From Candidatus Poribacteria bacterium (GTDB taxonomy: Bacteria > Poribacteria > WGA-4E > WGA-3G), in assembly GCA_012270865.1 (NCBI GenBank), contig JAAXHL010000205.1:1-49811 (forward strand): a stretch of DNA of 49,811 nt, read 5' to 3'. A model generated the notes under the pieces. The model worked only from the letters and a program-made list of their open reading frames with translations. It had not been told where the DNA came from and did not search any database. A program made the translations under genes and the position numbers. Position 1 is the stretch's first letter. Each line of letters begins with the position of its first letter. Positions 1 through 7,568 of the stretch are shown here, piece by piece.

Positions 1-2
1 GT

Positions 3-251
3 CCGATTGCGCTGACGGTCACGAGTCTCTGCGTTATCGGGATTGCGGTCTTGACGATCCTCGGTGGCACGTCCAAGAAACTTGAAACGACAGAAGCCAC
101 CGTTCAGGAGACCACACAACCCACGGAGCAGGTTCAAGGAACTGCAACACCGGACACAGAAGCCGTCAATGAAGGTGAAGCGGTGTTTGACTTCCAAATC
201 ACAGAGGAAGAGATAGAAAATGCCGTAGAAGTAGGAGAAGGACAGCAATAG
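3..251 (+). CDS. C-terminal fragment of a small membrane protein
   Basis: The reading frame is open from the left edge of the window, so the gene starts upstream and only about 82 residues are visible. The first 24 visible residues form one hydrophobic membrane segment ending in ILGGTSKK. It is followed by an acidic, Thr/Glu/Gln-rich low-complexity tail that ends EVGEGQQ. A single C-terminal helix with a charged tail would fit SecG-like or other small membrane subunits, but I cannot identify the family. The TTG at 51 would be a poor start because it lies inside the membrane segment. Confidence 0.6.
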   Translation, partial: PIALTVTSLCVIGIAVLTILGGTSKKLETTEATVQETTQPTEQVQGTATPDTEAVNEGEAVFDFQITEEEIENAVEVGEGQQ

Positions 252-278
252 CCTCTGGTTACCAGTTATCCGAAGACA

Positions 279-310
279 ACCCCCCTAACCCCCCTTATCA
301 GGGGGGAATA
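279..310. repeat. C-rich palindromic intergenic repeat, copy 1
   Basis: A run of C, the phrase CTAAC, then a stem CCCCCCTTATCAGGGGGG. The same unit with small changes returns at 15272-15302. It lies in the 122-base gap before the methyltransferase. It could fold as a hairpin in either direction, but no T-run follows, so I do not call it a terminator. Confidence 0.7.
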
Positions 311-373
311 AGATGGGAATTGCTTCGATTTGATGTGTTTAAATAATTATGGGCTTTGCTATAAAACCGAAAT

Positions 374-1768
374 ATGGAAGCACAATTCACGCTTTTTCCG
401 ATAGATACCGAGTTTGAAACGCCAGCAGAGCAAACGACCTCTGATGGGGTCGAATTGGTCTCCTTTCGCGATCTCGTTCCTGAAATCGACGATACCGGCT
501 ACCTAACACACGCGATCTACGCCTATCCTGCGAAATTCATCCCACAGATTGTCCGCTATGCGATTAACACCTACACAAAGGAAATGGATTGGATCGTTGA
601 TCCGTTCGCAGGGTCAGGGACGGTGGGTGTCGAGGCTTACCTATGCAAACGCAATGCCGTTCTCTTCGATCTTAACTTACTTCTGAACCATATTATGCCG
701 TTAAAGGTCTATAACGGGAAAAAGCCGTTACCCGAAGCGGAGCTGTTCAAACGTTTAACGGCGATGCGAGAGAGCAACCACCGGTTCACACCCGATTGGT
801 CAAACGTCGGTTACTGGTACGCACCCGAAATCTTAGAGGTACTGTCCGACTACTGGGGATTCATCCATAACACGGACGACGATGTTTCTGCTTCTATCAT
901 CAAGGCTGCGTTGTTGAAGGCGAGTAAACGTTTCTCTAACACAGAAGACAGGACACCTAAACTCGCGAGATCCAAACGTAAGTTGAGTGCTATAGCGGAA
1001 CTGCTTGAGGAGAATTGGAGAGCGCAGTTAGATGAGATGGTTGACAATCTCTCGCTAAAGACGTTAAGAAGTCTCAACGACTTCGTGATTTATAGACAGC
1101 AGCATCATAACGATCAGACACCTGAAATACAGTGGCAAGGGGGTGTGGATTCGTCCTATATCACTGTGCCGAGAGAATGCGACGCGCTTATAACATCGCC
1201 GCCATACCTCCAAGCACAGGAATATATCCGTTCTACGAAGATGGAGTTGTTCTGGTTAGGACACACCGAGGAAGCGGTTCGGGAATTGTCACGGCTCGAA
1301 ATCCCGTATCGGAAGGCAGATCGGATCGTTGAGACCGAAACGTTGGATAAAGTCCGGGAGATGCTCACGCGCGACGACCTCCAAAAACGGCTCGATTCCT
1401 ATTTCTGTCATACAGTCAACGCGCTCGAAAACGCGATGGATCAACTGAAACCGAACGCTGCAGCCTGTATCTTCGTTGGGAACCCGCGGATTGACGGCAT
1501 AACGGTAGAATTGTGGCGGATATTAGCGGAGTATTTCACGGAGCGCGGATGGACGTTTGAAAAGGTCTATGAGGATAGGATTAAGACGCGTAAACTATTC
1601 GGTGCCCGGAAAAATAAGAACCCTGACGGGATGAAGTCGGAATTCCTGTTGATCTTAAGAAAAAAGGTTATTTGTCAAACAGCTGCTCCGCGTCGCGAAT
1701 CTCTGCTTCAAGATGTGGAAGCCCTCGCGCCCGATCCAAAAACGTCTCCAGATAGCGACGCATCATAA
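374..1768 (+). CDS. orphan DNA methyltransferase (TSPPY type)
   Basis: 464 residues. The protein should transfer a methyl group from S-adenosylmethionine to an amino group in DNA, most likely N4-cytosine. Seen: a motif X-like stretch (AIYAYPAKFIPQIV, about 47-60) leads into the SAM-binding motif I DPFAGSGT (76-83). The catalytic motif IV TSPPY follows at 274-278. TSPPY is typical of N4-cytosine enzymes, but N6-adenine cannot be excluded. The roughly 190 residues between motifs I and IV may hold target recognition, an alpha-like order. No restriction endonuclease gene is adjacent. The last 101 bases overlap the oppositely oriented TPR lipoprotein gene. No good Shine-Dalgarno sequence precedes the ATG, so the start is tentative. 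Confidence 0.85.
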   Translation: MEAQFTLFPIDTEFETPAEQTTSDGVELVSFRDLVPEIDDTGYLTHAIYAYPAKFIPQIVRYAINTYTKEMDWIVDPFAGSGTVGVEAYLCKRNAVLFDLNLLLNHIMPLKVYNGKKPLPEAELFKRLTAMRESNHRFTPDWSNVGYWYAPEILEVLSDYWGFIHNTDDDVSASIIKAALLKASKRFSNTEDRTPKLARSKRKLSAIAELLEENWRAQLDEMVDNLSLKTLRSLNDFVIYRQQHHNDQTPEIQWQGGVDSSYITVPRECDALITSPPYLQAQEYIRSTKMELFWLGHTEEAVRELSRLEIPYRKADRIVETETLDKVREMLTRDDLQKRLDSYFCHTVNALENAMDQLKPNAAACIFVGNPRIDGITVELWRILAEYFTERGWTFEKVYEDRIKTRKLFGARKNKNPDGMKSEFLLILRKKVICQTAAPRRESLLQDVEALAPDPKTSPDSDAS

Positions 1769-2513
1769 GCGGGTCGCCGTTTTTCTTATACGTCTGTGCG
1801 AGACGGTAATATGCCTCTGCATCGCTATCATCAAGCGATACCCCTTTTTCATAGGCTTGGATCGCGGGCAGGAACTGTCCGTTTTTCTCATAAGCGAGTC
1901 CGGCGTTAAAATAGACATCAGCGTCGGCATCGCCTTCTTCCATCTCAAGTGCCGATGCATAGTACTGGACCGCCTCTGGATACATCTCGCGGTTGAGATA
2001 GGTATCGGCGAGGTTATAATAGGCATCAATGAAAGTCGGCTCCGCCTCAATGGCACTGCGGTAAGCGGCGAGTGCTTCTTCAAACTGGTCGGTCATATTG
2101 TACGCGTAGCCGAGATTGTTCAGGAACGCAGGATTTTCGGGTGATAACTCTAACGCAGATTGGAACATCTCAATCGCGAGGATAAACAGACGTGTATCCA
2201 TGTAAACGAGACCGAGATTGTTATAGGCATGTGCGTGTTCCACATCAAGTGCGATGGCGTGTTGGAAAGATTCTATCGCTTTCTCATATTCACCGAGTTC
2301 ACGATAGATTTTTCCGAGTTGAAGATGTCCTTCCGCATCGGTCGGATTGAGTGCCTGTCCCATCCTCAGTTTTAAGGCATCACGTTGAAGTTCACGCTTC
2401 TGCTGCTGTTCTGGATCCGGAGACGTACACCCAAACAGGCTGCTTATTAAAAGCATTGTTAGCATTATGGTAAAATGCCTGTATTTAAAGAGAAAAAGAA
2501 GGTACTTATTCAC
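1668..2513 (-). CDS. TPR-repeat lipoprotein
   Basis: 281 residues starting at GTG, with an internal ATG at 2465 as an alternative. A hydrophobic N-terminus ends in the lipobox-like LISSLFGC, so the protein is probably secreted and lipidated at that cysteine. From about residue 60 to 255 it consists of tandem TPR units of 34 residues (for example LGKIYRELGEYEKAIESF and NNLGLVYMDTRLFILAIEMF). TPR lipoproteins act as scaffolds on the outer or inner membrane. The partner is unknown here. Its 3' end overlaps the methyltransferase by 101 bases, tail to tail. It diverges from the amidohydrolase across a 76-base gap. Confidence 0.85.
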   Translation of the reverse strand: MNKYLLFLFKYRHFTIMLTMLLISSLFGCTSPDPEQQQKRELQRDALKLRMGQALNPTDAEGHLQLGKIYRELGEYEKAIESFQHAIALDVEHAHAYNNLGLVYMDTRLFILAIEMFQSALELSPENPAFLNNLGYAYNMTDQFEEALAAYRSAIEAEPTFIDAYYNLADTYLNREMYPEAVQYYASALEMEEGDADADVYFNAGLAYEKNGQFLPAIQAYEKGVSLDDSDAEAYYRLAQTYKKNGDPLMMRRYLETFLDRARGLPHLEAEIRDAEQLFDK

Positions 2514-2589
2514 GGAAACGTCCCAACTTAATTAGAAACCGATGCTCAGCAGAACGTGTTGAGCACAGCAAGAGGTAATCGTTAAAAAA

Positions 2590-3426
2590 ATGATTATTGA
2601 TACACATACGCATTTCTACGATCCAACGCGCCCTGAAGGTGTCCCGTGGCCGAACCCTAACGATGAGGTGCTCTATCGACGGGTTATGCCGGACGACTAC
2701 AAAGCACTCGCAGTCCCTGAAGGCGCGACAGGTACTGTCGTCGTTGAAGCGAGCAAATGGCTTGAGGATAACCAGTGGATTCTGGACCTCGCTGCAGACG
2801 AACCGTTCATTGTCGGGTTCGTTGGACATTTAGAACCCGATGACGCTGATTTTGAAAAACACTTGAACCGGTTTGTTGCGAATCGACTTTTTCGCGGGAT
2901 ACGCCTCGGTAGCGGACACCTACGCGCCATCGGCGACACGAGTTTTATGGCAAATATCGAAAAATTGGCAGCGAAAGGACTCACCTTAGACCTGCTGATT
3001 AATCCTGAAGCCTTATCACTCTTACCGACACTGGTCGAACATACGCCGGAGATGCATATCGTCATCAACCATATCGCCGGTGCACGCATATCAGAAGAGC
3101 CACCGGATCCTGCGTGGGTTTCTGCAATCAACGAAGTGGCGCGCTATCCGAATATCTATTGTAAAGTATCAGGATTAGCCGAAAACACAGGACAAACCCC
3201 CGCACCGACAGATGTCGCCTATTACACGCCAACAATTGATGTCTTATGGGACGCGTTTGGTGAGGATAGGCTTATCTACGGGAGCAACTGGCCCGTATCG
3301 GAACGTTTCGCACCGTATAACATCGTGCAACAGATCGTGGACGACTATTTCAGCACGAAAGGCGATGCGGTCAAGGCGAAGTTTTTCTATCAGAACGCCA
3401 AGGCAGCGTACAAATTATCGGTGTAA
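2590..3426 (+). CDS. amidohydrolase-family (TIM-barrel) hydrolase
   Basis: 278 residues, typical for the amidohydrolase 2 family, which includes lactonases for sugar acids and aromatic-pathway lactones as well as decarboxylases. Seen: the metal-binding HxH near the N-terminus (IIDTHTHFYDP, 2-12), a strand-end histidine in VINHIAGA (about 157-164) and the C-terminal YGSNWPV with its conserved aspartate position changed to Asn-Trp-Pro context. The closest characterised relatives I know are L-fucono/L-rhamnono-lactonase-like enzymes, but the substrate cannot be read from sequence. It is cytosolic, with no signal peptide. It is followed by an 83-base repeat-rich gap and then the convergent nitroreductase. 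Confidence 0.8.
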   Translation: MIIDTHTHFYDPTRPEGVPWPNPNDEVLYRRVMPDDYKALAVPEGATGTVVVEASKWLEDNQWILDLAADEPFIVGFVGHLEPDDADFEKHLNRFVANRLFRGIRLGSGHLRAIGDTSFMANIEKLAAKGLTLDLLINPEALSLLPTLVEHTPEMHIVINHIAGARISEEPPDPAWVSAINEVARYPNIYCKVSGLAENTGQTPAPTDVAYYTPTIDVLWDAFGEDRLIYGSNWPVSERFAPYNIVQQIVDDYFSTKGDAVKAKFFYQNAKAAYKLSV

Positions 3427-3509
3427 TGGCTATCAGCGATCAGCCATCGGCTTTCAGCCTATACTATCAGCGTAACGGGTATTCCGCTGACTGCTAATGC
3501 TGACGGCTA
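3427..3509. repeat. TATCAGC/CAGCCATC-type intergenic repeat tract
   Basis: The gap between two convergent genes consists of degenerate copies of TATCAGC, CAGCCATC and GGCTTTCAGC in both orientations. The same vocabulary fills 29275-29420. Nothing else is recognisable here. Confidence 0.55.
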
Positions 3510-4079
3510 CTAAGCCACCCATCGGATAAACTCACCAGCCGGTTTCCGTTTCGGTTCCTTGACTTCAGCGGGGTACCCTGTATAGAAGAAACCGATGATA
3601 TATTCTTCGGATGAATTAATTCTCAGCAACTGATAGGTCTGCTCTTCCATCGTGATTCTGCCGGTACTCCATTGCATACCGACCCCGGCATCCCACGCAG
3701 CGAGTTGGACGTTCTGCATTGCGCAACAGGCGGCGGCGTAGTCTTCGCGTTGGCGTTGTTCGTCGCCTTCCTGTAGGCACGAAACAGCAATAATCGTCGG
3801 TTTCGACATGAACTTCTCGTAAGCGAGTTCACCGATTTTGGCGAGATTGTCGGCATCTACGTGGTCGGGTGTATCCTCCATCTTGATTTCGCGGTAGCGT
3901 TCTGCGAGGAGTACCTTCGCCCTCGGACCGATGACAGTAAAACGCCACGGTTCTGTGACATGGTGGTTCGGTGCCCATATCCCGTAACTGAAAACCTGTT
4001 CTATAACATCATTCGGGACGGGTTCCTGTTTGAACTTAAAAATAGTGCGTCGTGAAAGAATAGCGTCTTTAACATCCAT
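3510..4079 (-). CDS. nitroreductase-family flavoprotein
   Basis: 189 residues, full length for the family. Nitroreductases bind FMN and use NAD(P)H to reduce nitro groups, quinones or related substrates. Seen: the N-terminal FMN-phosphate motif SRRTIFKFKQEPVP (about 9-22) with the following APNHHVTEPWRF, matching the family pattern APS...QPW. The C-terminal half carries IIGFFYTGYPAE, the usual GY(P) turn. The start is well supported by AAGGAGG 10 bases upstream. It lies 71 bases downstream of the ATPase gene of the accessory cluster on the same strand but looks like ordinary metabolism. Substrate unknown. Confidence 0.88.
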   Translation of the reverse strand: MDVKDAILSRRTIFKFKQEPVPNDVIEQVFSYGIWAPNHHVTEPWRFTVIGPRAKVLLAERYREIKMEDTPDHVDADNLAKIGELAYEKFMSKPTIIAVSCLQEGDEQRQREDYAAACCAMQNVQLAAWDAGVGMQWSTGRITMEEQTYQLLRINSSEEYIIGFFYTGYPAEVKEPKRKPAGEFIRWVA

Positions 4080-4089
4080 TATGTCAAAT

Positions 4090-4096
4090 CCTCCTT
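4090..4096 (-). promoter_or_regulatory. strong Shine-Dalgarno for the nitroreductase
   Basis: AAGGAGG on the minus strand, 10 bases before the ATG at 4079. It fixes the start and suggests independent, efficient translation rather than coupling to the ATPase gene upstream. Confidence 0.75.
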
Positions 4097-4150
4097 ATGG
4101 AATTGAATTATACTGTATTGGAGGGTTAATTGCAAGATATAGCGTCCGTT

Positions 4151-5566
4151 CTACTGCAGCGCAGTTTTAAGACGTGCCACCGCTTCAATCGCGTCCTCAA
4201 TCTCTTTCTTGGGTATGTTTGTAATCGTAGTGTGGCTAAGCGGATTTAGGATACGGCTCCGATACAGTTCAATATCTCTGATGAGCGATGCCTCTAAAAA
4301 GCCAGACTTCCCATTTTCAATCTTTATCGGATCCCAGAAATCCTGACTGTCCAGCCTATCTCGACTTCGACGGTATCTAACTGGAAGATGTTTCGCGTCA
4401 CAAAAATCTTCAATCATCATCTCAAAAGCGGTACGCAGGTAAATAGCACAGGCTTTGTAGTCATTCGCGTCAAGATATTCCCTCGCCTTATCCAGATATG
4501 CTTTATCTTCCGCGTAGACCGGTATTTCGTATTCATCGGTCTGCCGAAAATAGAATTCAACGGCTTTCCACTTTCCACCGTGGGATGTTCGCTGTTTGAC
4601 GATCTCGTACCACGCCTTATCGTAAGTCGTCAGAAAAATTTGGTAATCCGAGAAATACTCGTCTAAAATGTCAAGCACTGGTAGGCGATTTGACATATCT
4701 AAACCGATAAGGACATCATCTAAGGCGAGAATTTTCAATTCACTCACAGGTTGGAGCAAAATAGACGAAAAGTAGATGGCAATCGCGATCGCAGATAATT
4801 TCGCTTCATTCAGAAAACGGTGATGCTCGGGGATATTTTTGTCAAAGAGCTTAACCGTTAGGAGAATCTCCTGATTATCAAGTGTCTTGTCATTGTTGTT
4901 ATACGTAATCCCTTGAAAATTTAAGTCAAGTGCAACGTTGTATCCAAATTTGAGGAGAATTTCGGAGGCTTGCGTTTGTAGTCCGTCCAATCTCTGGATC
5001 AACCCTTCGTTAAACGTTTCGATCTGTGCTTCCAGTTCTGCAATTTTCGTTTTTGCATTTCGACGAGGCCAGGGTTCTTGCTGAAGACGCGCCCACTCTT
5101 CGCCGAGGGTCTGATTTGTCGCGCGGTTGATAGTATTGATAAGAAGATTATCCACCATCAATCTGAAGACATTCACGTCTTCTTCTTCCCGATGGACGTA
5201 GTGCGTTTCCAAAAGTGCCTTATAGTCCAAGAAACCTTTCGCTCTTGATGCCTCAATAAGAAGTTGATCGTTTGTCTCGTCCGTAACAGTTTCGGACCAC
5301 TCGTAAGTGCCTTGTTTTGAGCGAGCATCAGCCCGAAGGTGCAGCTTGATATATCCGTCATCTGAGTTAAAGATGTTATGGTAGGGTTTAAATTGGTGCC
5401 CTCCCTCGCTGGATTCTAAGAATCTCTTCAGTGCCTCATATAGTGAAGTTTTTCCACTGCCATTTTCGCCGTAAACAAGCAAATTCTTGCCCGCCTTGTG
5501 CAGGTCGACCTGATACGACCCATAAAAGGCTCTAAAGTTTTTAATCTCAATTTTGGTAATTCTCAT
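4151..5566 (-). CDS. RecF/SMC-like AAA ATPase with HEPN-like C-terminus
   Basis: 471 residues. The N-terminus ITKIEIKNFRAFYG and the Walker A GENGSGKT (33-40) mark the SMC/RecF/OLD ATPase branch. A short helical arm (about 155-205) replaces the long coiled coil. A degenerate signature LNEAKLSAIAIAI (252-264) and Walker B ILALDD (279-284) follow. After the ATPase ends near 345, residues 355-471 are helical: AREYLDANDYKACAIYL resembles HEPN helix 1, and R438-x6-H445 fits the Rx4-6H RNase motif of HEPN proteins. PrrC and RloC pair the same two activities, so an ATPase-controlled RNase is a reasonable inference. No TOPRIM domain is present, so it is not an OLD nuclease. Its ATG overlaps the stop of the upstream gene by four bases (ATGA), showing translational coupling. 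Confidence 0.8.
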   Translation of the reverse strand: MRITKIEIKNFRAFYGSYQVDLHKAGKNLLVYGENGSGKTSLYEALKRFLESSEGGHQFKPYHNIFNSDDGYIKLHLRADARSKQGTYEWSETVTDETNDQLLIEASRAKGFLDYKALLETHYVHREEEDVNVFRLMVDNLLINTINRATNQTLGEEWARLQQEPWPRRNAKTKIAELEAQIETFNEGLIQRLDGLQTQASEILLKFGYNVALDLNFQGITYNNNDKTLDNQEILLTVKLFDKNIPEHHRFLNEAKLSAIAIAIYFSSILLQPVSELKILALDDVLIGLDMSNRLPVLDILDEYFSDYQIFLTTYDKAWYEIVKQRTSHGGKWKAVEFYFRQTDEYEIPVYAEDKAYLDKAREYLDANDYKACAIYLRTAFEMMIEDFCDAKHLPVRYRRSRDRLDSQDFWDPIKIENGKSGFLEASLIRDIELYRSRILNPLSHTTITNIPKKEIEDAIEAVARLKTALQ

Positions 5567-7440
5567 GCCTTACTCTCAATGATACGGATAGGTTTGATAC
5601 TATCCAAAAAGAATAGATTGACCGCAACCGGATGCTTTCTTTCATGCAAGTGCTCAAAGATGTCCCGGAACGCAGACATTTTATCTCCCTGGATCTCTTC
5701 AAGTTGCGGCAACTGTTCGTCCAACAGCGGCTGGAAGAAGTGTTTGCTGCCTTTGTGCAGTTCATCTGGCAAATACGACTCGTAAACCATGCCATCAACG
5801 ATTCGATCAAAATATCCAACCATTACAGCGTCGCGGGCGTGTTTTAAATCTTTACTGTTTACCGTAGGCTGTTTTTTGAGATAAAGGATATACTCAACAA
5901 TTTTGTGAATGAGTGCCTTCTGTTCCGCTTCCATATCGGGGATTGGAATTTGCGAGACATACCGAGGTACAAATTTTAAAAACGGACCCCGAACCTGCGG
6001 AGCCGTCCGCGCGTAGAACCATGAAACAACTCTGGTATTCAGCACGCCGAGAAGCCATAGTTCACCCGTGGGTATCAGAGATGCAGGGCTGCCTACATAG
6101 TAGCCTTCATCATCAAAAGCAAACGCAGTTTCACTTGCCATATCTGCATAGATACACTTCGGTTGCGTAAACCGAGCCGTATCCTTTGGAGCGGTTTGGA
6201 GTTCATACCATTCCTGTTTCCCAGACCTCTTTTCCAGCGCGTCACGGTATTTTCCCAAGTGTTTCTTGATCGCTGGATAAGTGTTGATGTCTATGCCTCG
6301 GTGCGTAAAGATGAGCCACTTATCCTGCGGTTCTCTCCGCGATTCGTCTGTCGGCTTCACTCGCCATCGTTGGATGTCGCGCGCCATCAGAAACGGTTTC
6401 AAAACATCAGCAGACGATGGATGTTCCGCAATGAGTGCCTCCCGTGTGGTACGCTCTACGATAAATGCCTCGTTGCATCCTGTCGTTATCCCACGCGAGG
6501 ACTGCCCGTTGAGATATTCGTTCAGCGGCTTACCAGCGTTGCGAAATTTCTCCAATAGTTCCAACACTGCCCCGGATTCATTCGGCTTAATTTCAACAGG
6601 CAAAATTGCTTGTCTAGTGGTTGACTTGGCACTACCTATCTGCATTGTGGAATACGAATCGCCAGTCAAAGGTCTTTGGGTTGTGAGGAAACTATTTACT
6701 GGATATTGCCTCAACATTGTGACGAGGTCCTGCGGCAGTTTAACACTATTTCTCCGCTCAAACGTTGCAATGTCTCTATAGGAATTATGAAACGCGGCGA
6801 CGATATCAACCCCTTTGTTTTTGGCTGCTGTCAGGTCAACCTTGGCTTTATCCCACTCTTTTAGATGTAACCACGTTTCTCCGCGATTGCAATATGCAGG
6901 ACCAAGTTCTGGGTTCAATTCTATTGCCTCGCTATAGTCTTTGATAGCTCTATCGAAATCGCGTTTTTGGAGGTAAGCATTGCCTCGATTGTAATAAGGA
7001 TGAAGGAGTTTTGGATTCAGTTCTATCGCCTTACTATAGTCTTTGATAGCAATATCTAATTCGCCTTTTTCATGGTAAGCGAGACCGCGATTATAATATG
7101 CTTGAACAAAATTCGGCTTCAATTGTACTGCCTTGTTATAATCCTCAATGGCACGGTCATACTCGCCTTTGTTGCGATAAGCACTACCTCTATTGCTATA
7201 AGGCTCGGCATAATCTGATTTCAGTTGTATGGCTTTGTCGCAATCATCTATAGCTAAATCGTGTTCACCTTTACTGCGATAGACAGCCCCGCGATTATTA
7301 TAGGCAATCGCGTAATCAGGTTTGAGTTCAATAGCTCTGGTAAAATCTTCAATAGCAAGATCAGACTCACCTTTTTCACTGTAATTAATACCGCGATTGT
7401 TATAGAAAACGTGATCCTGCAGATCTGGCATTGTCAGCAT
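5563..7440 (-). CDS. TPR repeats fused to a TaqI-type DNA specificity domain
   Basis: 625 residues. Residues 11-214 are six 34-residue TPR units (YNNRGxxYxxKGExDxAIxD pattern). A cap module follows (188-247: WLHLKEWDKAKVDL, then VDIVAAFHNSY and VKLPQDLVTML), which also ends the FRG protein at 9545. Residues about 313-505 match the C-terminal specificity domain of Eco57I/TaqI-like type II and BREX-type methyltransferases: GITTGCNEAFIV, LKPFLMARDIQRW, WLIFTHRGIDIN, then VGSPASLIP, LGVLNTRVVSWFY and VPRYVSQIPIPD. The tail has DRIVDGMVYESYLPDEL, also usual in those enzymes. The methylase motifs (DPFAGSGT-like and NPPY) are absent, so this is a recognition module without a catalyst. It probably binds DNA and recruits partners. 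It is coupled to the ATPase downstream. Confidence 0.85.
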   Translation of the reverse strand: MLTMPDLQDHVFYNNRGINYSEKGESDLAIEDFTRAIELKPDYAIAYNNRGAVYRSKGEHDLAIDDCDKAIQLKSDYAEPYSNRGSAYRNKGEYDRAIEDYNKAVQLKPNFVQAYYNRGLAYHEKGELDIAIKDYSKAIELNPKLLHPYYNRGNAYLQKRDFDRAIKDYSEAIELNPELGPAYCNRGETWLHLKEWDKAKVDLTAAKNKGVDIVAAFHNSYRDIATFERRNSVKLPQDLVTMLRQYPVNSFLTTQRPLTGDSYSTMQIGSAKSTTRQAILPVEIKPNESGAVLELLEKFRNAGKPLNEYLNGQSSRGITTGCNEAFIVERTTREALIAEHPSSADVLKPFLMARDIQRWRVKPTDESRREPQDKWLIFTHRGIDINTYPAIKKHLGKYRDALEKRSGKQEWYELQTAPKDTARFTQPKCIYADMASETAFAFDDEGYYVGSPASLIPTGELWLLGVLNTRVVSWFYARTAPQVRGPFLKFVPRYVSQIPIPDMEAEQKALIHKIVEYILYLKKQPTVNSKDLKHARDAVMVGYFDRIVDGMVYESYLPDELHKGSKHFFQPLLDEQLPQLEEIQGDKMSAFRDIFEHLHERKHPVAVNLFFLDSIKPIRIIESKA

Positions 7441-7568
7441 TGCTTTTCTCCAAGATACGGGCTGCCCATTAGTGCGGAAATGATAACATAACGTGAATTC
7501 AAGAAAAAATAGATGTCTCCGTTCAAATTTAAACGCTTTCCTTCAACCCATTTTAACAATTACTACCT

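Noticed and set aside
4151..5566. OLD-family nuclease or Gabija GajA
   Set aside because: No TOPRIM motifs follow the ATPase. The C-terminus is helical and HEPN-like instead.
374..7440. A classical restriction-modification system made of the methyltransferase and the specificity-domain protein
   Set aside because: They are on opposite strands, 4 kb apart with metabolic genes between, and no endonuclease is recognised. Kept only as a weak possibility.
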